A DNA stretch of 64,000 nt from NCBI GenBank assembly GCA_037074615.1, contig CM073519.1:25007001-25071000 (forward strand). The letters are read 5' to 3'. The DNA comes from Leucaena leucocephala. Lineage: Eukaryota; Streptophyta; Magnoliopsida; Fabales; Fabaceae. How positions within the stretch are numbered: position 1 is the first letter of the stretch; the number at the start of each line of letters is the position of its first letter. This document shows positions 38,839 through 51,700 of this stretch, one piece after another. A program made the position numbers and the translations under genes. Below the pieces are notes generated by a model. It was given only the letters and a program-made list of their open reading frames with translations. It was not told the origin of the DNA and did no database searches.

Positions 38839-40687
38839 TGAAACATCCTCATTTTCATACATCTTAGGGACCAAATGGTAGCATCTGAAACCACTTCTAA
38901 GGCTATTGAAGTCAAATTACTCAATCTGGAATTTTACTCTTAGCCATTACTGTTTACTGTGCAAATTCCAAAGGAGTGACCTGACTTGAAAAATTATAAC
39001 TAATTCTAGAAAGATCAAAATGAAGTGGTTCAAATTGCTACACGAAGCTAACATAATGCTCTTTTAAGGAAAAATAACTTGTTGATCACGCCTTGACGAG
39101 GTCAATATCAGCAAACATCTTAAGTTTACTGTTCATCCAGCATTTTTCTCTTATTCAGCATTTTAGTCCCAACATTTGCACTATCCAATCCCTAGCTTCT
39201 CTCCCTGATTCTTCAATCCTCTCTCATATAAATCTGTAGGATTGGGATTACATGGAAGGGGGTGAGATTTCTGGGGAAATCTCAGTAGCAAATAGAAACC
39301 ATACAATGTATGCAACTATATGCTTGATGTTACTATGTGTGTACTTAATGATCATGCTTGCATCATGATGACATATATGCTTCCATGTTACTTAATTATA
39401 AAATATGGCCATAGCATAAAAGAAACAAAGCATTACTTAATCATACATGCCTCACATCATCAAGGTGAGAAAACATCACATAAAACATCTAAGCAGTATA
39501 AGCACACAAGTAGGTAAGTTTACTACCTGTCGTATAGCCTTTCCTTCCAGCTCTTAGCCTTGCCTCTAAGGTCCCTTCTTTTCATAAGTCATAGCCTATA
39601 CATAGCATAATAATATATTTATTATTATCCAGTATAGCTTTACCTAACTCACGCTTAACTAGGGGTAATATCCTTAATCTGACATTCCCCTGGCTTTCTT
39701 TCTACCTTTATTAATAGAGATATTCTCTATTCTAACTATTAAGAGCAATCCTCTACTTTATTAGAGTAGGGGCTAGATAACTTACTTACCTCATTCCTAA
39801 GCTCTGCCCAGTCCCCAAGCTCCTTGGATTACTCCTAGCTCTACCAGAACTCCTTCCTTCCTTTCTTTCTCTCTTTCTCTCTTCTTTCTCTTCTTTCTTG
39901 GATCTTGGCCATGGCTTTCCTTGAGGGAGGGGTGTCCTATTTATAAGTGAGTGGAAGTGGAATGAATGGCTCAGATCGAATCGTGATGAATGGCCCATAT
40001 CGCTTAGCTTCCTCAAGAACCTTTGTTTGCATTATCATGATGACATCATCCTCTTTGATGACTCACCATTATGACATAATCCAAGGACACCTTAGGGGGT
40101 ATGTGCCATAATTGGTAGGGCCCTTGGCACACCTCACCAGTTGACTCAGCCTCTCTAGAGAATTCTAGAGTCTTTTCCTGAATGAGCAGCCGAGATTTCG
40201 CCACATGTCCTTTTTACTTTTCTCCTTTTTCTGATCTCGTGACATGTGTCCTTAACTTTTCTTCTTTTCCTATAATCATGCCATGTGGCACCTTGTGGGT
40301 CCCTTTTATGCCACCTCATGATTCCAGATCACTTTCCCCAGTTCTATATTTGACCTGGTCACTTTACTTTATTGAAAAGCACTAAAATTACTTTAATGCC
40401 TCTCAAACTCCCATAACTACTGGGCCTACGTTTTTGGGCCTTGAAATGTCATCTTGGGTTTCTAACCAAGCCCAACCACTCTTGTAGCACGGTTCCCAAG
40501 AAACATCCCTTTGTTTTCTATTATGCCCATAGGGACTTTTACTATTTTTCCTGAATTTTCACTTTCTTGCAGTTTAGTCCCTAAACATCATCTGTATACT
40601 TCTGGGACTCCTACATAATAGGGTCTAGTAGCCTTCTTTTTTTAGGAAACATACTAGGTTTCTAGGCCTAAAAATTGGGATATGACA
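38839..40687 (-). mobile_element. Short relative of family A (subfamily A2), solo LTR, target duplication TCAAT
   Basis: It starts TGAAACATCC and ends GATATGACA, flanked by TCAAT on both sides (38834-38838 and 40688-40692). At 1849 bp it is little more than half the family A length. It shares the terminal blocks and the GAGATTTC hairpin (39264-39283) but has a different middle, including a pyrimidine-rich tract near 39842-39898. No coding sequence is seen. Confidence 0.9.
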
Positions 40688-41664
40688 TCAATTGTCCTAC
40701 ACATTGTACAGGTGTATCAGCTATCTATCAAGGCAAACTGAACTAGTATCCACAAAGAAATCCATACTCCAACACATATAATGAAGGATGGAGAGATTAT
40801 CATAATTTCATATAGAGGGATGGAGGTGGAGACAGGAATTTTAGGCAGAATAGATTCAATAATGATATACAAGCGGCTGATCTTCTAAAGCTATAGAAGT
40901 ACCTTATGCTACAAAGGATGATGGAATATCTAAGATAATAAAGAGCATTAATATGTTGAATTCAAATATAAACTCCATCAACACAAACTTCTGCTCTAAT
41001 TTCAAGGACTTGAGATCTACTATGGAGAACAATCAAGCCATGACAGAGTCCAGGTTTGCTACCTTTGATAATAAGACATAATAGTGGGAAACAAAAGCTG
41101 CAAATATGAATGGCTATGTACTATAATGAGCCAATTCCATTAATGATGTTTAGGCAATAATCAATGGAGATATACCTTTGAACACAGTTGTTAACCCTAT
41201 ATCTTTGAATGTCATAAGTTTGATAGATAAAGAACAAGTTGGGGAACAAGCTACATATGTTAATAGTAAAGAGGAATGTGAGGTAGACATTGATTCCAAC
41301 AGTAGCATTGAGAAGTCTGAAAATACAAAAGAAGCACAACCACTGGGGAAGGAAAAAGTTACAAAAAGTCAAATCAATTTTGCCCCAAATTCAGAAAGTT
41401 GTGGACAGCTAAATAGCAAGGAAACTGTAATGCCTAAAACTATGGATTATGATTTAAGGAATCCTAGAGTGGACATAACTGAAGAAACACAACTAGTAGT
41501 AAATTCAGAACTCAATGAGCAAGAAACAACCTCTAGGGTAGCTGAGGAAAAGATACATATGAAGGAACTACCTATCCCAAGGGAATTCATGAGCAGCAAG
41601 AGGAAGGCCATAGAGGAGTAGAACAAGGAAGTGCTTAATTCTTTCAACAAGATTGAAGTGAATA

Positions 41665-44190
41665 TGCCATATCCTAAATTTTTCCTATCTGTATAGTACT
41701 AATAGTGGAAAGAGGTTTAGAAGGGATTATGACGAAGATTTGAAGAAAAGATAAAGGTTAGTGAATCTTGAAGAAAGAAAAAGATTAAAACGCAAAGTAG
41801 AAAAGGTTAAAGGAAAAAAGTGAAAGTAGAAACAAAAGTTGGGCCCTTAAGTGTAATTTTCAAAAGTTAAGGGACTTAAATGCAAATAGCTAAAAGTTCA
41901 GGGACTTGAATGAAAATATGAGAAAGTTAAGCCAGAACAGGCCAAAAATGCCCAAAATCATATCAGACTCAAATTTTAGCAGTAGATAGACAAAAATATT
42001 CCGATCAGTTTAATGCAACACAGAATTTTGATTTTGAGGTCCCGATTAATTAATATAAATTCCTGAAGTCAGAAGGAATTATTGCAGTATGTTTTAGACA
42101 TCAGAATTAGATGAAACTTTATAGGAAATTCCTATATTTAATGTAAGAATTTATAAAATTGACAGAGTCAGAAAATGAAATAAAATACCTGATAAATAGG
42201 ATCGGGTGAGATTTGTTAGGATTTATGCCATAAAGGTAATGAGGCTAATGAGCTCATACCAAGGCCCAAATGGCGCCATAATGAGCCCAATAAGGTAGTG
42301 AGACAGTATGTGGGCCAGAGTCCGGAGTAGTCCAAGAATAGTGTGAAATTATGAAAATGCCCTTATATGCCCCTATTGTACCAGTGATGGATGGAGTGTA
42401 TTTTGGTCATTCTAGATAGGCTAAAAACATGACATATAGTATGAATATGATTAATCAGAGCTAGTATGTGTTCTGAGGCAGTGCAAAGAGGGGTAAAATG
42501 ATGATTATGCCCTTAGTGTTAATATAGTGCAAGAGAGTGAACTAAGGGCATTTCAGTCATTTCACAAGGGATCTATAATTAAGTTATGGCCTAGTACAAA
42601 TATTTTAATGATAAGAAGAATCCGGATACTGGATTTAAGGTCAGAAAGTATATTATCAAGTCTCAGAAAAATTAGAGGTATAAAATAATCCGGTTTGAGG
42701 GTCTAAAGTGTAATTTTCAAAAGTTCAAGGGAGAAATGGTAATTATTAAAAGTTGAGCCAGAAAAGACCCAAAAATGCCCAAAATTAGATTAGTCCCAAA
42801 TTTTCCCAATAAATAGAGAAATTTATTCTGATCAGTTTGACGCAACACATAATTTTGATATGAGGTCCCAAAAAACATATATTAGTTCATGAAGAAATAG
42901 AAATTAATACAGTATCCTTTAGACTTTAAAATTAGATAAAATTTGGTAGTAAATTCCTATAATTAATATAAGAATTTATGAAATTGACAGAGCTCAAAAA
43001 GGAGTTATGTAAAATTTATTATAGAATTTACAGTAGATTAAAACACCCTATAAATATGTTTTAGGGGAATTTCTCAGGAGTTTAGCCCATGAAGGTAGTG
43101 GACCATGTAGAGGGCCTAAAATGGCATCTTATAGACCCAGTAACATTTTCTGATAAGTATGTGGGTCAGGGCTAATAAGGACCGAGAAAAATATAAAATT
43201 AGGAAAATGCCACTGAGTATGCCACTGTGTTGTGTCATTGAGTCAGAGTTAGATAAAGGGTATTGTGGTCATTTGACTAAGGTTAGGCAATTAAGGAGAG
43301 TTCCCAGAATAGTTGATCAAGGTTAGGGAATACTCTGATGATGTGTTAAAAGATAATAATACCCTTTGAGAAATTAAAGTGAAATCGGACACCGATAAAG
43401 AGTCTTGAAGAAAATATAGGGAATTTTTATTAGGACTTCTAGGTCTCAGAAAATTATTAAACTTTGAAAGGGAGTTATTTTATATTATAATAAATTTCTA
43501 AAAATGTTAGAACCATTAAAAGAGGTGTCTACCATTTATTTCAAAATCAAGATATTTTAAGGATACATGGTGAAGGAAATACCTTGGAATATGTGCCAAA
43601 AATAAGGGGATGGATTTGGACAGCCAATATGGTGTCCCATGTTTTTGAGCCCATGAATACTTTGTGCAGATTTAAAAAAAAAACAAGAAGAAACTTCATG
43701 AATGGAAAGGTGGCATAATGTTTATTGTTTGGGTTCCACCTAATGCTCACTTACACAACATGGAAGCAAGGATAAGGAAGAAGAATTGAAGCATGTGATA
43801 TGTTAGAATAAAATAATGTGAAGATTAAATGTGAGCCATTAGATCAAATAGTGCACAAAGTAATCTTGGCTATTGATTCCCATGACATTTTTCTATAAAT
43901 ACCCCCTCAAATCTGAACCAAAACTGTGGCATGTCAACCATTGGGGAAACTCTTGCAAAATAGAAACTCAAGCCAAGACAAAGAAGATTCAAGGTACCAA
44001 AGTTCAAGCAAGCTAGAGATTAAAGGTAAGCAATCTATCCTAGCTTATCTTCCTTTGACTTGGGAGCTTGAACTTAGGGCTTTTATGGGGAAAAAGTTGA
44101 GTTTTCTCTAAGGTGTTTGTGCTATCCAAAAACCTTAGATGAAAGGGGAAAGAAGAAATTAAAGTTACAGATCGGTGATTGAAGCTTAAA
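41665..44190 (+). mobile_element. Family A LTR, plus orientation, left segment
   Basis: It begins TGCCATATCC (one change from TGTCATATCC) inside the Athila/Tat-like gag. It runs to 44190, where a complete family A element interrupts it, and resumes at 55607. The stretch 42700-43340 resembles 41840-42400 (ATGCCCAAAAT, ATCAGTTTGA.GCAACACA, ATGAGGTCC and so on), an apparent old internal duplication. The left target duplication would be GAATA (41660-41664); the right end is beyond the window. Confidence 0.85.
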
Positions 44191-47100
44191 TGTAACATCC
44201 TTACTTTTATACATCTTAGGGACCATTCAGTAGCATTTAGAACCACTTACAAGACCTTGGAAGTCCATTAACCAAATATGGAATTTTACTTTCTCGGGTT
44301 ACTGTTCAGATGGTATTCCAGATTACGCAACAAACTTCAAAAAATCATAATTAATTCTACAAAACTCGAAATGAAGTGGTTCAAAAAGATACATGAACAT
44401 AACATCTTGAAGTTTAAGGGAAAAAGAATTTCTAGACCAAATGATTAGCCAATTGATACAGTTTATTCGTTGAATTTTACTGTTCATTTGGTCAAAACTC
44501 TGGACACAGGTTCTGGTCCCTTACTTTGGAAAATCATTTCTCTTGATATACGCATCCAAATGAAACGTTCTACCTATGAACTTAAATCTATGGAAGTGTG
44601 CTACATGCTCATAAAATTTAGTGAACTAATTCCTTCATTTGCTAGGTCAAACTGAAGCCACAATAAAACTGCTTTAGGGCCTATGTTTTTACCATTTCAG
44701 TTTCTTTTCTTTCATTTCCAATGATTGTTTCAGCATGCGCAAGCCATCAAATAAGCTTCTTAACATTCATATACATCATGTACATATGCCATAAGTATTA
44801 CAATAGTTTTATCACATAAATGGACACCTTACATGGCATTTACATACATGGACAATTTATAGTATATGCTAAAATCTCAATACTTCACTTCCTTTCTTCC
44901 ATTCTTTAGCTCTTCTCCATGCATACCTTTTATTCATGCTTGACCTAAATTGGTTGGTTATGGGAGAGTGAGATTCTAGGGAATCTCAGTAGCAAACATT
45001 ACCACTTAAATATGCAAGATGGATGCTAATGCATGATATGTAATTTCATTAAACTTTCTTTGGTTAGTGACATGCTATCATGCTATATACTTTTACATAA
45101 AGTGCATGGCCATGGAAAACATGTTATTCACAATACATTCAACATCATTAATCATGTCACAACATCATTCAAACATCACATACCTGTCAACACATAAGCA
45201 TACCACATCAAGCACATAAATAGATAAGTTCACTACCTTGCACTTAAGCTTTTCTCTTGACCTTTAGCCCTTGCTCCCTATCTTTCCAACCATGAAGCAT
45301 TTATGTCCATCACTTCCCAACATCTTCTTGGATGTTTCATGGTCCTAAACACATTCATATTCATCACATAACTCATTGGGACTCATGAACTCCAACCATG
45401 TTCAAGACTAACTTTGTTACACTCTTTATTGTCATAACTTTCTCTAATTTTCACTAATCCACTTGGCTTTTGAACCAATTGATGTCTTGACTTTACCCTA
45501 CACAATTTCATCTTTTGAATCCATTTATGAGCTTAGAATCATGAAATTCGAGCTCCTTCATGGCCTGCTGTACAGAACTGAACATAAGCACACAATTCTT
45601 TCAAAAATTCTCATTTTGATTCTAATGCTTCCCATACTTGTTTCTCCACTTTACCCCACACAACTTTTCATTTTAAAACCATTGGAACCATAAAAATCAT
45701 GAAATTCCAATCACTGTTCATGCGAGTGAACAGTACCGTAAGGAATCTCAAAGACTACAACCTTGAGATTTTAGTGTTTCCAAGGTTCAAAACCTTTCCA
45801 ATCCCACACAAAATCATCATACAAACTCAATGGAAGCATTAAATTATTGAAATTCAATTTCCTTCCCTCATGAGCAGTGCAGACCGAACAGGGCACACCA
45901 TGGCAAAGTCAAGAATATCAATTTGATTCAACAACCAACCACTTAACTAGCTTGTTTAAGCTTCAATCATATGGTTCTAACTTTAATTTCTTCTTTCCCC
46001 TTTCCTTTAAGGTTTTTGGGCAGCACCTTCCCTTAGAGAAAACTCAACTTTTTCCCCTTGAAAACCCTAAGTTCAAGCTCCCAAATCAAAGGAGAATAAG
46101 CTAGGAAAAATTGCTTACCTTTAATCTCTAGTTTGCTTGAACTTTGGAACCTTGAATCTTCTTTGTCTTTGCTTGAGTTTCCATTTTGCAAGAGTTTCCC
46201 CAAGGGTCCATGAAGCCACGGTTTGCTGCAGAATGAGGGGGTATTTATAGCCAAAATCCAAGAAAAATGAATGGCCAAGATTGATTTGGTTACTATTTGA
46301 TCTAAAGGCCCACATTTAATCTTGGATTTAACTTTTTCATACAATAATAATTATGACATCATGTGGGACAGCTCATGGGACACCTAAGAGGGTTAGGTGG
46401 CGTGCTGCCCTTGCAAGGAACCTTTTGGAGACATTCTAGTCCAATCCGGTACCGATCAGTGCAGTTTCACAACAACCGGACTGTGTTCTGTTCCTAATTT
46501 TTTATAGTATACCAGGATATGTATTCTATCCTGGAAATTAATGTCTAGGCTTCTCACACATTGACATACTTGTACTGGCCACAACTTAATTATAGATCCC
46601 TTGGGAAATGACCAAAATACCCTTGGTGTCCTTTCTTGTACTATATTGACCCTTAGGGCATAATTGTCATTTCACCCCTATTTGTACTGCCTCAAGGCAT
46701 ATATTGGCTCAACTAATCATATTTATACCATGTGCCACATTTTTAGCCTGTCCCAGATGACCAAAATGCCCTTCATCCATCTCTGGTACAATTTGGGCAT
46801 CTAGGGGCATTTTTGTAATTTCGCCCTTTTTCTGGCACTGGCCCCTTCTACTGATAGACTAGTACCCTGGGTTTTGGGTCCTTCTTGGTGTCATTATGGG
46901 CCTATTTATGAGGTCATCTGATCTCATTCTATCCAGGCTTACATACCGATAAGTTCCATGATCGGATCACGGGTGTTAACAAACTCCTGTCAAAATTCAC
47001 TGATATGTGAATAACTTTTTATACAGAACTTCTTCTGGAGTTCTGTCAGATCTAGGATATCTGACACTATAGGGCACACTTTCCTGTAATTTACCCACTT

Positions 47101-47580
47101 ATATCTGAAGTCCATGAAATCTGATAAAATTTCAGATAACTTTTAGACTATCAGATAAATATCTGCTGTCTGGAGCCCTAATAAAATTTCTGTATCATGT
47201 CAGATTATCCAGCATACCTTCCTCTATTTACTGATGGAATATGGGACTAAAATACTTCTGGGCAGTTCTAACCCTTTTCGGGCTGATCTTTCTATAATTA
47301 CAATTTTGCCCTTGAACTTTTCTCTTGATTACATTTATGTCCCTAACTTTTTGGATATTTACATTTAGGTCCCTAAACTTTTGGAAATTACAACTTTTGG
47401 CCCAACATTTATTTCTACTTTAACTTTTGGCCTTTAACCTTTTCCAATTTGCATTTAGGTCCTTATCTTTCTTTAAGACTCATCTAACCTTTATTATTTC
47501 GTCTGATCTTTGTCATAATTCTTTCTAAACCTCTTTCCACTATCAGTACTATACAGATAGGGAAAATTTAGGATATGACA
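44191..47580 (-). mobile_element. Family A 3' LTR of complete element
   Basis: 3390 bp, starting TGTAACATCC and ending GGATATGACA on the plus strand. It contains an inverted repeat (45713-45734) and the GAGATTC/GAATCTC hairpin (44970-44987). It is very similar to its partner at 52217-55606. Confidence 0.95.
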
Positions 47581-47597
47581 GTTCTACCCCCCTTAAA
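47581..47597 (-). other. Family A polypurine tract
   Basis: On the minus strand this reads TTTAAGGGGGGTAGAAC, directly before the LTR. It marks the 3' end of the internal region. Confidence 0.85.
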
Positions 47598-48090
47598 ATA
47601 AATTTCATCCTCGAAATTTAATCAACACCTCAGTCAAGGATTGGGGTATTTACCTCTTATCTTTCATCGTGACATATTAACGGAGTTCTTTATATATCCG
47701 CTATTCTTCATATCTTACTATGATCATCCTTTTGTCATGAATCAACTCACTCAGAGTTGAACTCCAATTCATTGTATTACTTAGCTTCTTGCTATGCATT
47801 TATCTACATATGGACTCCCCACTATACTGGACTTGTGAGTAGCGTCCATTTCTTTCATATTAATCTCTCTCGAATACTGCTATATTCTGGAGCTTCTACT
47901 AACTATTCATCATATTTCTTAGTACAATCACTTATTGCTCATTTGAGTATCTAGCAGAATTCTCTGAATATCCACAAACTTTAACTCTCATTCTCATATC
48001 ATTATACATTCTTATCATCTTTAAAAACTCATCATAATACAGAGAGAGGACTTATATCATTATTCTTTCTTTCATTGCTCTACTGCTAGC

Positions 48091-48130
48091 AGGAGCACGT
48101 CGGAGCACATAGGAGCATATAGGAGCACAT
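48091..48130. repeat. 10-bp tandem repeat, four units
   Basis: Four consecutive units of the pattern AGGAGCACAT, with small variations, within the family A internal region. Confidence 0.75.
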
Positions 48131-48692
48131 ACTCTAACATGCATAATGCCTGGCTAACGTGTTATAGGACTACATACCTGCTCATGAATGCAAAGCTCTA
48201 ACATTGAAGCTCAAGCATTCCTTCTCTTAATATGCACAACTCTAACACTCGGAGCTTGCACTGCTATAACATTTAGAGCTTTAGCATATTCTGTAAACAT
48301 CACTTAATATAACGTAACAAAAGGCCAGGCATTCTATGCAAGGAGTGGAAGCTCTCAAAGCTCTTATTTGCTCTTTCACATGTAGCTCATCATTCAAACA
48401 TCTTATCTTTTCTGGAACGGAAGCCTCTCTATCTGTTTAGAAAGCTAGCTATACAGCCGCTTCTCAAGGAATATCTTCTCATTTCGTATCTTTCATGACA
48501 TAAAATGGCACATCTGGCCAAATCTGGCTATATCATAGTTCATCTTTCAAATCCATTTCATTTGGACTTGACATAAGGGTTATAGTCTCTTACTATTCAT
48601 ATCCCTTTTTAACTTTTCATAGCTCTTTCTATCATCTTACATAGCTCTGTGCACATATGCCAATTTCAATGGCATGTACACACTTTTCCATC

Positions 48693-48796
48693 ACTTCCCA
48701 GGGGGTCACCCATCATTGAATTACCCTTACCTGAGCACGCTTAACTAAAATGTGCAGATAAAAATCTGAAGCATTGGTGCTTACAGGCTTCAACCC
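48693..48796 (-). ncRNA. 5S rRNA-derived sequence inside family A element
   Basis: On the minus strand, 104 nt line up with positions 1-103 of plant 5S rRNA (recalled, not searched). The 54-nt block 48746 to 48693, from AGTTAAGCGTGCT to CCCTGGGAAGT, aligns without gaps with about ten mismatches. It includes the box A region (AGTTAAGCGTGCTCAGG) and box C region (GATGGGTGACC). Upstream, AGCACCAATGC matches the 5S AGCACTAATGC at the right distance with one extra base between, and the first 20 nt match at about 12 positions. Matching is lost after GGGAAGT. Its sense is the same as the element's own transcript. It is too diverged to be a working 5S gene. It could be an internal RNA polymerase III promoter relic, as in Cassandra elements, or an inserted 5S-derived fragment. 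Confidence 0.8.
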
Positions 48797-51700
48797 TGGT
48801 ACTTTATTATCTTAGACCCATCTTATAATATCTCTTTTGGGTCTATCTGGCCTTCTAATCTCTTTGTCCTCATCTGGAGGATCTATTTGTCTCTTATTTT
48901 CTGTAATCTCATCATAAGGATCTCTTCTCATATCTTATGTAATATTCCCATAAATCCTTGGGACTCAACATTAACAACTTTAACTTTGATCACTTAGTTC
49001 CTGATACGTGTAAGGAGATTCTGAGTTCAATCCCTGATAGTAATAAGGCTATCTGAAACTAGCATCATGGGTACTCTCTCCGTTATGAGTTAATCAACTT
49101 GTGAAGCTTCTATACCTTAACTTTTTCTTGGTATTTGTCCTTCCAAAGAAATACTGTACTTATGGCTCATTACTTTCTTGCTCTAGGCTTGGTCTACTGC
49201 GACCCTCAGGATCTACTACGATCAACCGTAAGCCTTTCAGGATCTAACTGCGACCCTCTGAGCCATACTAGGATATAACTGTAATCCTCCAGAATCTACT
49301 ACGATTTCATTGTACTGTATTCTCATCTCTGGAAGACCTAAACCAACGGACAAAGTTACAAGGTTAGTCACTTCCACATGGTTGTTAACTCCACAGATAA
49401 TTCCCCAAAAATGGTCACAGAAGCCAATATTATCTATTAAGATTTCACTCATCTCCTCTATCACTCAGGAACTTCTCATATCATTTTCATCTTTATAACT
49501 TACTAGATCCATCACTATAGAGAGCTACATAGGCTCTACCATGCACATATCTATCATAATCTATTTATCTCATCAGAGGGACCTTACTTTATCTGAGTTA
49601 TACTGTCCCATCTCTTGGCTTTATTTTAAAAGCAATCTTACTCTATTGCAAGAGCAATCTAGCTCTATTGCAAAAATATTAACTTATATTACTTAAAAAC
49701 TGCTCTTTCTTAAAGCCATATCATCTTTCATAACTGCGTCTCATTTCCTTTCCCATTGACTATCATAATCTGATCATTAATTCTCTTTCTATCTTCTGAG
49801 AATCAAGTAGCTAACTTTCTAGTTTAGCACTTTGTTATTGCTTCATTCTTGCTAAGTTGAATTATTTAATTGCATGTCATAGGGCATAGGAGCAACATAA
49901 CTTTCTCATCTGGTATACTCTACCCTGCATGTAATGTAAAGGGAAGTATTCATTTATCATAGCATACTTAACTTGTATAATATGCAAGGAGATACAATCT
50001 TATAAACATTCTCTACATGCATGTCATCATATGACAACTGCAATAAGATGCAATTTCTTATTATAACTTATGGCAACATAAGCCGTACCACTATCACATA
50101 CATCTGCTCAACCATCCCTTATACTCACATTGCAATTAAATAATTAACCAAGTAGACTTTAAAGTATTCTGTTCCTTCATTACCTTAATCACTAGGTCCT
50201 GATCATTTATTCAGGAACCTAAATCATTTACTTGTTTCACTTAGGTTGCCACTTTACCCTCTTATTAGGGTATAGACTCAACCCTTATTTACTCTTTCTT
50301 ACATAAGGAATAGGGGAGTCACTTCATCTTTTAATCTATGGCTACCTTACTAGGCCATATTTATTCTATCATATTATCCCTTATTGCCTGTAAGATTTCT
50401 ATGTCTCTAGCCTAAAGGATTTATGTGTCTTTGGCCTCACAACTATCCATAACTGAGTCAGCTATTCTCTTTCAGCTAACTGAGGAAAGTTTGCCTCCTA
50501 TCTTTATGCCATTTGTACTTTTACGTTTCTCTTATCCTCCTGGATTACTAACAGGCGAGAGAAAGTAACTCTTATTAAGCCTCAAGATTCATATGAATGA
50601 ACTCGATTAAGTATCCATCAAAAGAGTTCTCTTCCCTTAACTCTAACCCTTAACTTCATGTTCACCCTTCTCTAATTGAGAGGAATGCTTCTTTTAAACT
50701 TTCTGAGAAAAACTTCTCAAGTGAGCGGATCATTCTCCATCTCATATGGAGTAACTTCTGTATCTCTTAATTCTTTTAACTCTTCCTATCTGTCTGTCTT
50801 AGTCTATTTTTGACTAGACGATGATCCCTTTCTAGTCTGTCTTTGGATCCTGACTAATTTAAGTCACTTGGATTTCCTTCATCATCTAACATTACTTTTG
50901 TCCTCTAGGGTGATATATGCTAGGTGTACTGGGTTACTGTCTCTTCGTGATGTGATCCCTCTGTTTAGGAATATTAACTTTCTGTCTATTAGCCTTCACG
51001 TCTTTAACCTTAGGCTGTGTATTAAATCATTCTTAGGCAAGTCATATTCTAACTTCTCATTATTCTTTTTCATAAAGACTATCTACACAAAGTCTTTTGT
51101 ACTGTAGATCAACTCTTGATGATCATACGGAGGATCTACTGTTGAACCTCTTCTTAAACTGATCTTCTGTATCTTAGTGCTTCGTACTGTTTAACTTGCC
51201 TATACTCTGTGCTAAATCTCTAACTGATAGACTTTAGTGAGATTGGCATCTTTAGTCTCATGACACTTGACTTACTATCATCTCATACCGATCCTCTAAA
51301 GTATATTAGGTTAATGCCCTCTACTGTATGTCTGTTTATCATTCCTGCTACAGCATTGAGAATCTGCAGATAACTAACTGTTCTTAATCTCTACTTCTGT
51401 CCATCCCTTGACCTAGACTGAGTAATTCACTCTCCATAGCTTTCTTCAGACCATATGGTCAACACTATCTGTCTTTAATAAAGAAGGCTGGGGTTGACTA
51501 GAACTAGGAACATCCCACTGATCTTTCTCTATAAAGTCACATATTCTTAGACTTTGGGAATAGACAAGAATTATCATAGGCTCTGACTGGATGTCTGAAT
51601 TAGGGGACTGTTGTATCTTAATTATCATAAATCTATCCTCAAACTCTGGTAGAGGAGGAATAATATATGGTCTACCCATAATCTAGTACTAGTACTCAGC

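Larger units (their letters stand above)
34395..41664 (+). pseudogene. Athila/Tat-like gag, split by two solo LTRs
   Basis: The gag lies in three pieces: 34395-34804 (N-terminus, with FFPLDREINRTLRKIKK), 38135-38838 (core) and 40688-41664 (C-terminal half). The join across the first insertion reads LPKFYGLAG then EDHFKHLKTY. Further core motifs are AFPERYFPTSKIDSLRKE, FWGRFQELLARCAYHQI and LVQYFHSRL. The third piece has YSNTYNEGWR, and ends in FNKIEVN, which in the relative at 57109-63444 leads into the protease region. Many stops interrupt it. It is cut at 41665 by a family A copy; protease and RT are not in the window. The ATG at 34395 is the likely start, preceded by the tandem array leader. 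Confidence 0.85.

Noticed and set aside
39786..40016. 76-codon minus-strand frame rich in Lys, Glu and Arg
   Set aside because: It arises from a pyrimidine-rich low-complexity tract in the A2 LTR.
48693..48796. Functional 5S rRNA gene
   Set aside because: Too diverged in the first half and the 3' end is lost, with no T-run terminator at the right place. It is treated as a derived sequence.
49000..49060. tRNA-like B box (GAGTTCAATCCC) suggesting a SINE
   Set aside because: No credible A box at the right distance, no poly-A or poly-T tail and no target duplication were seen.
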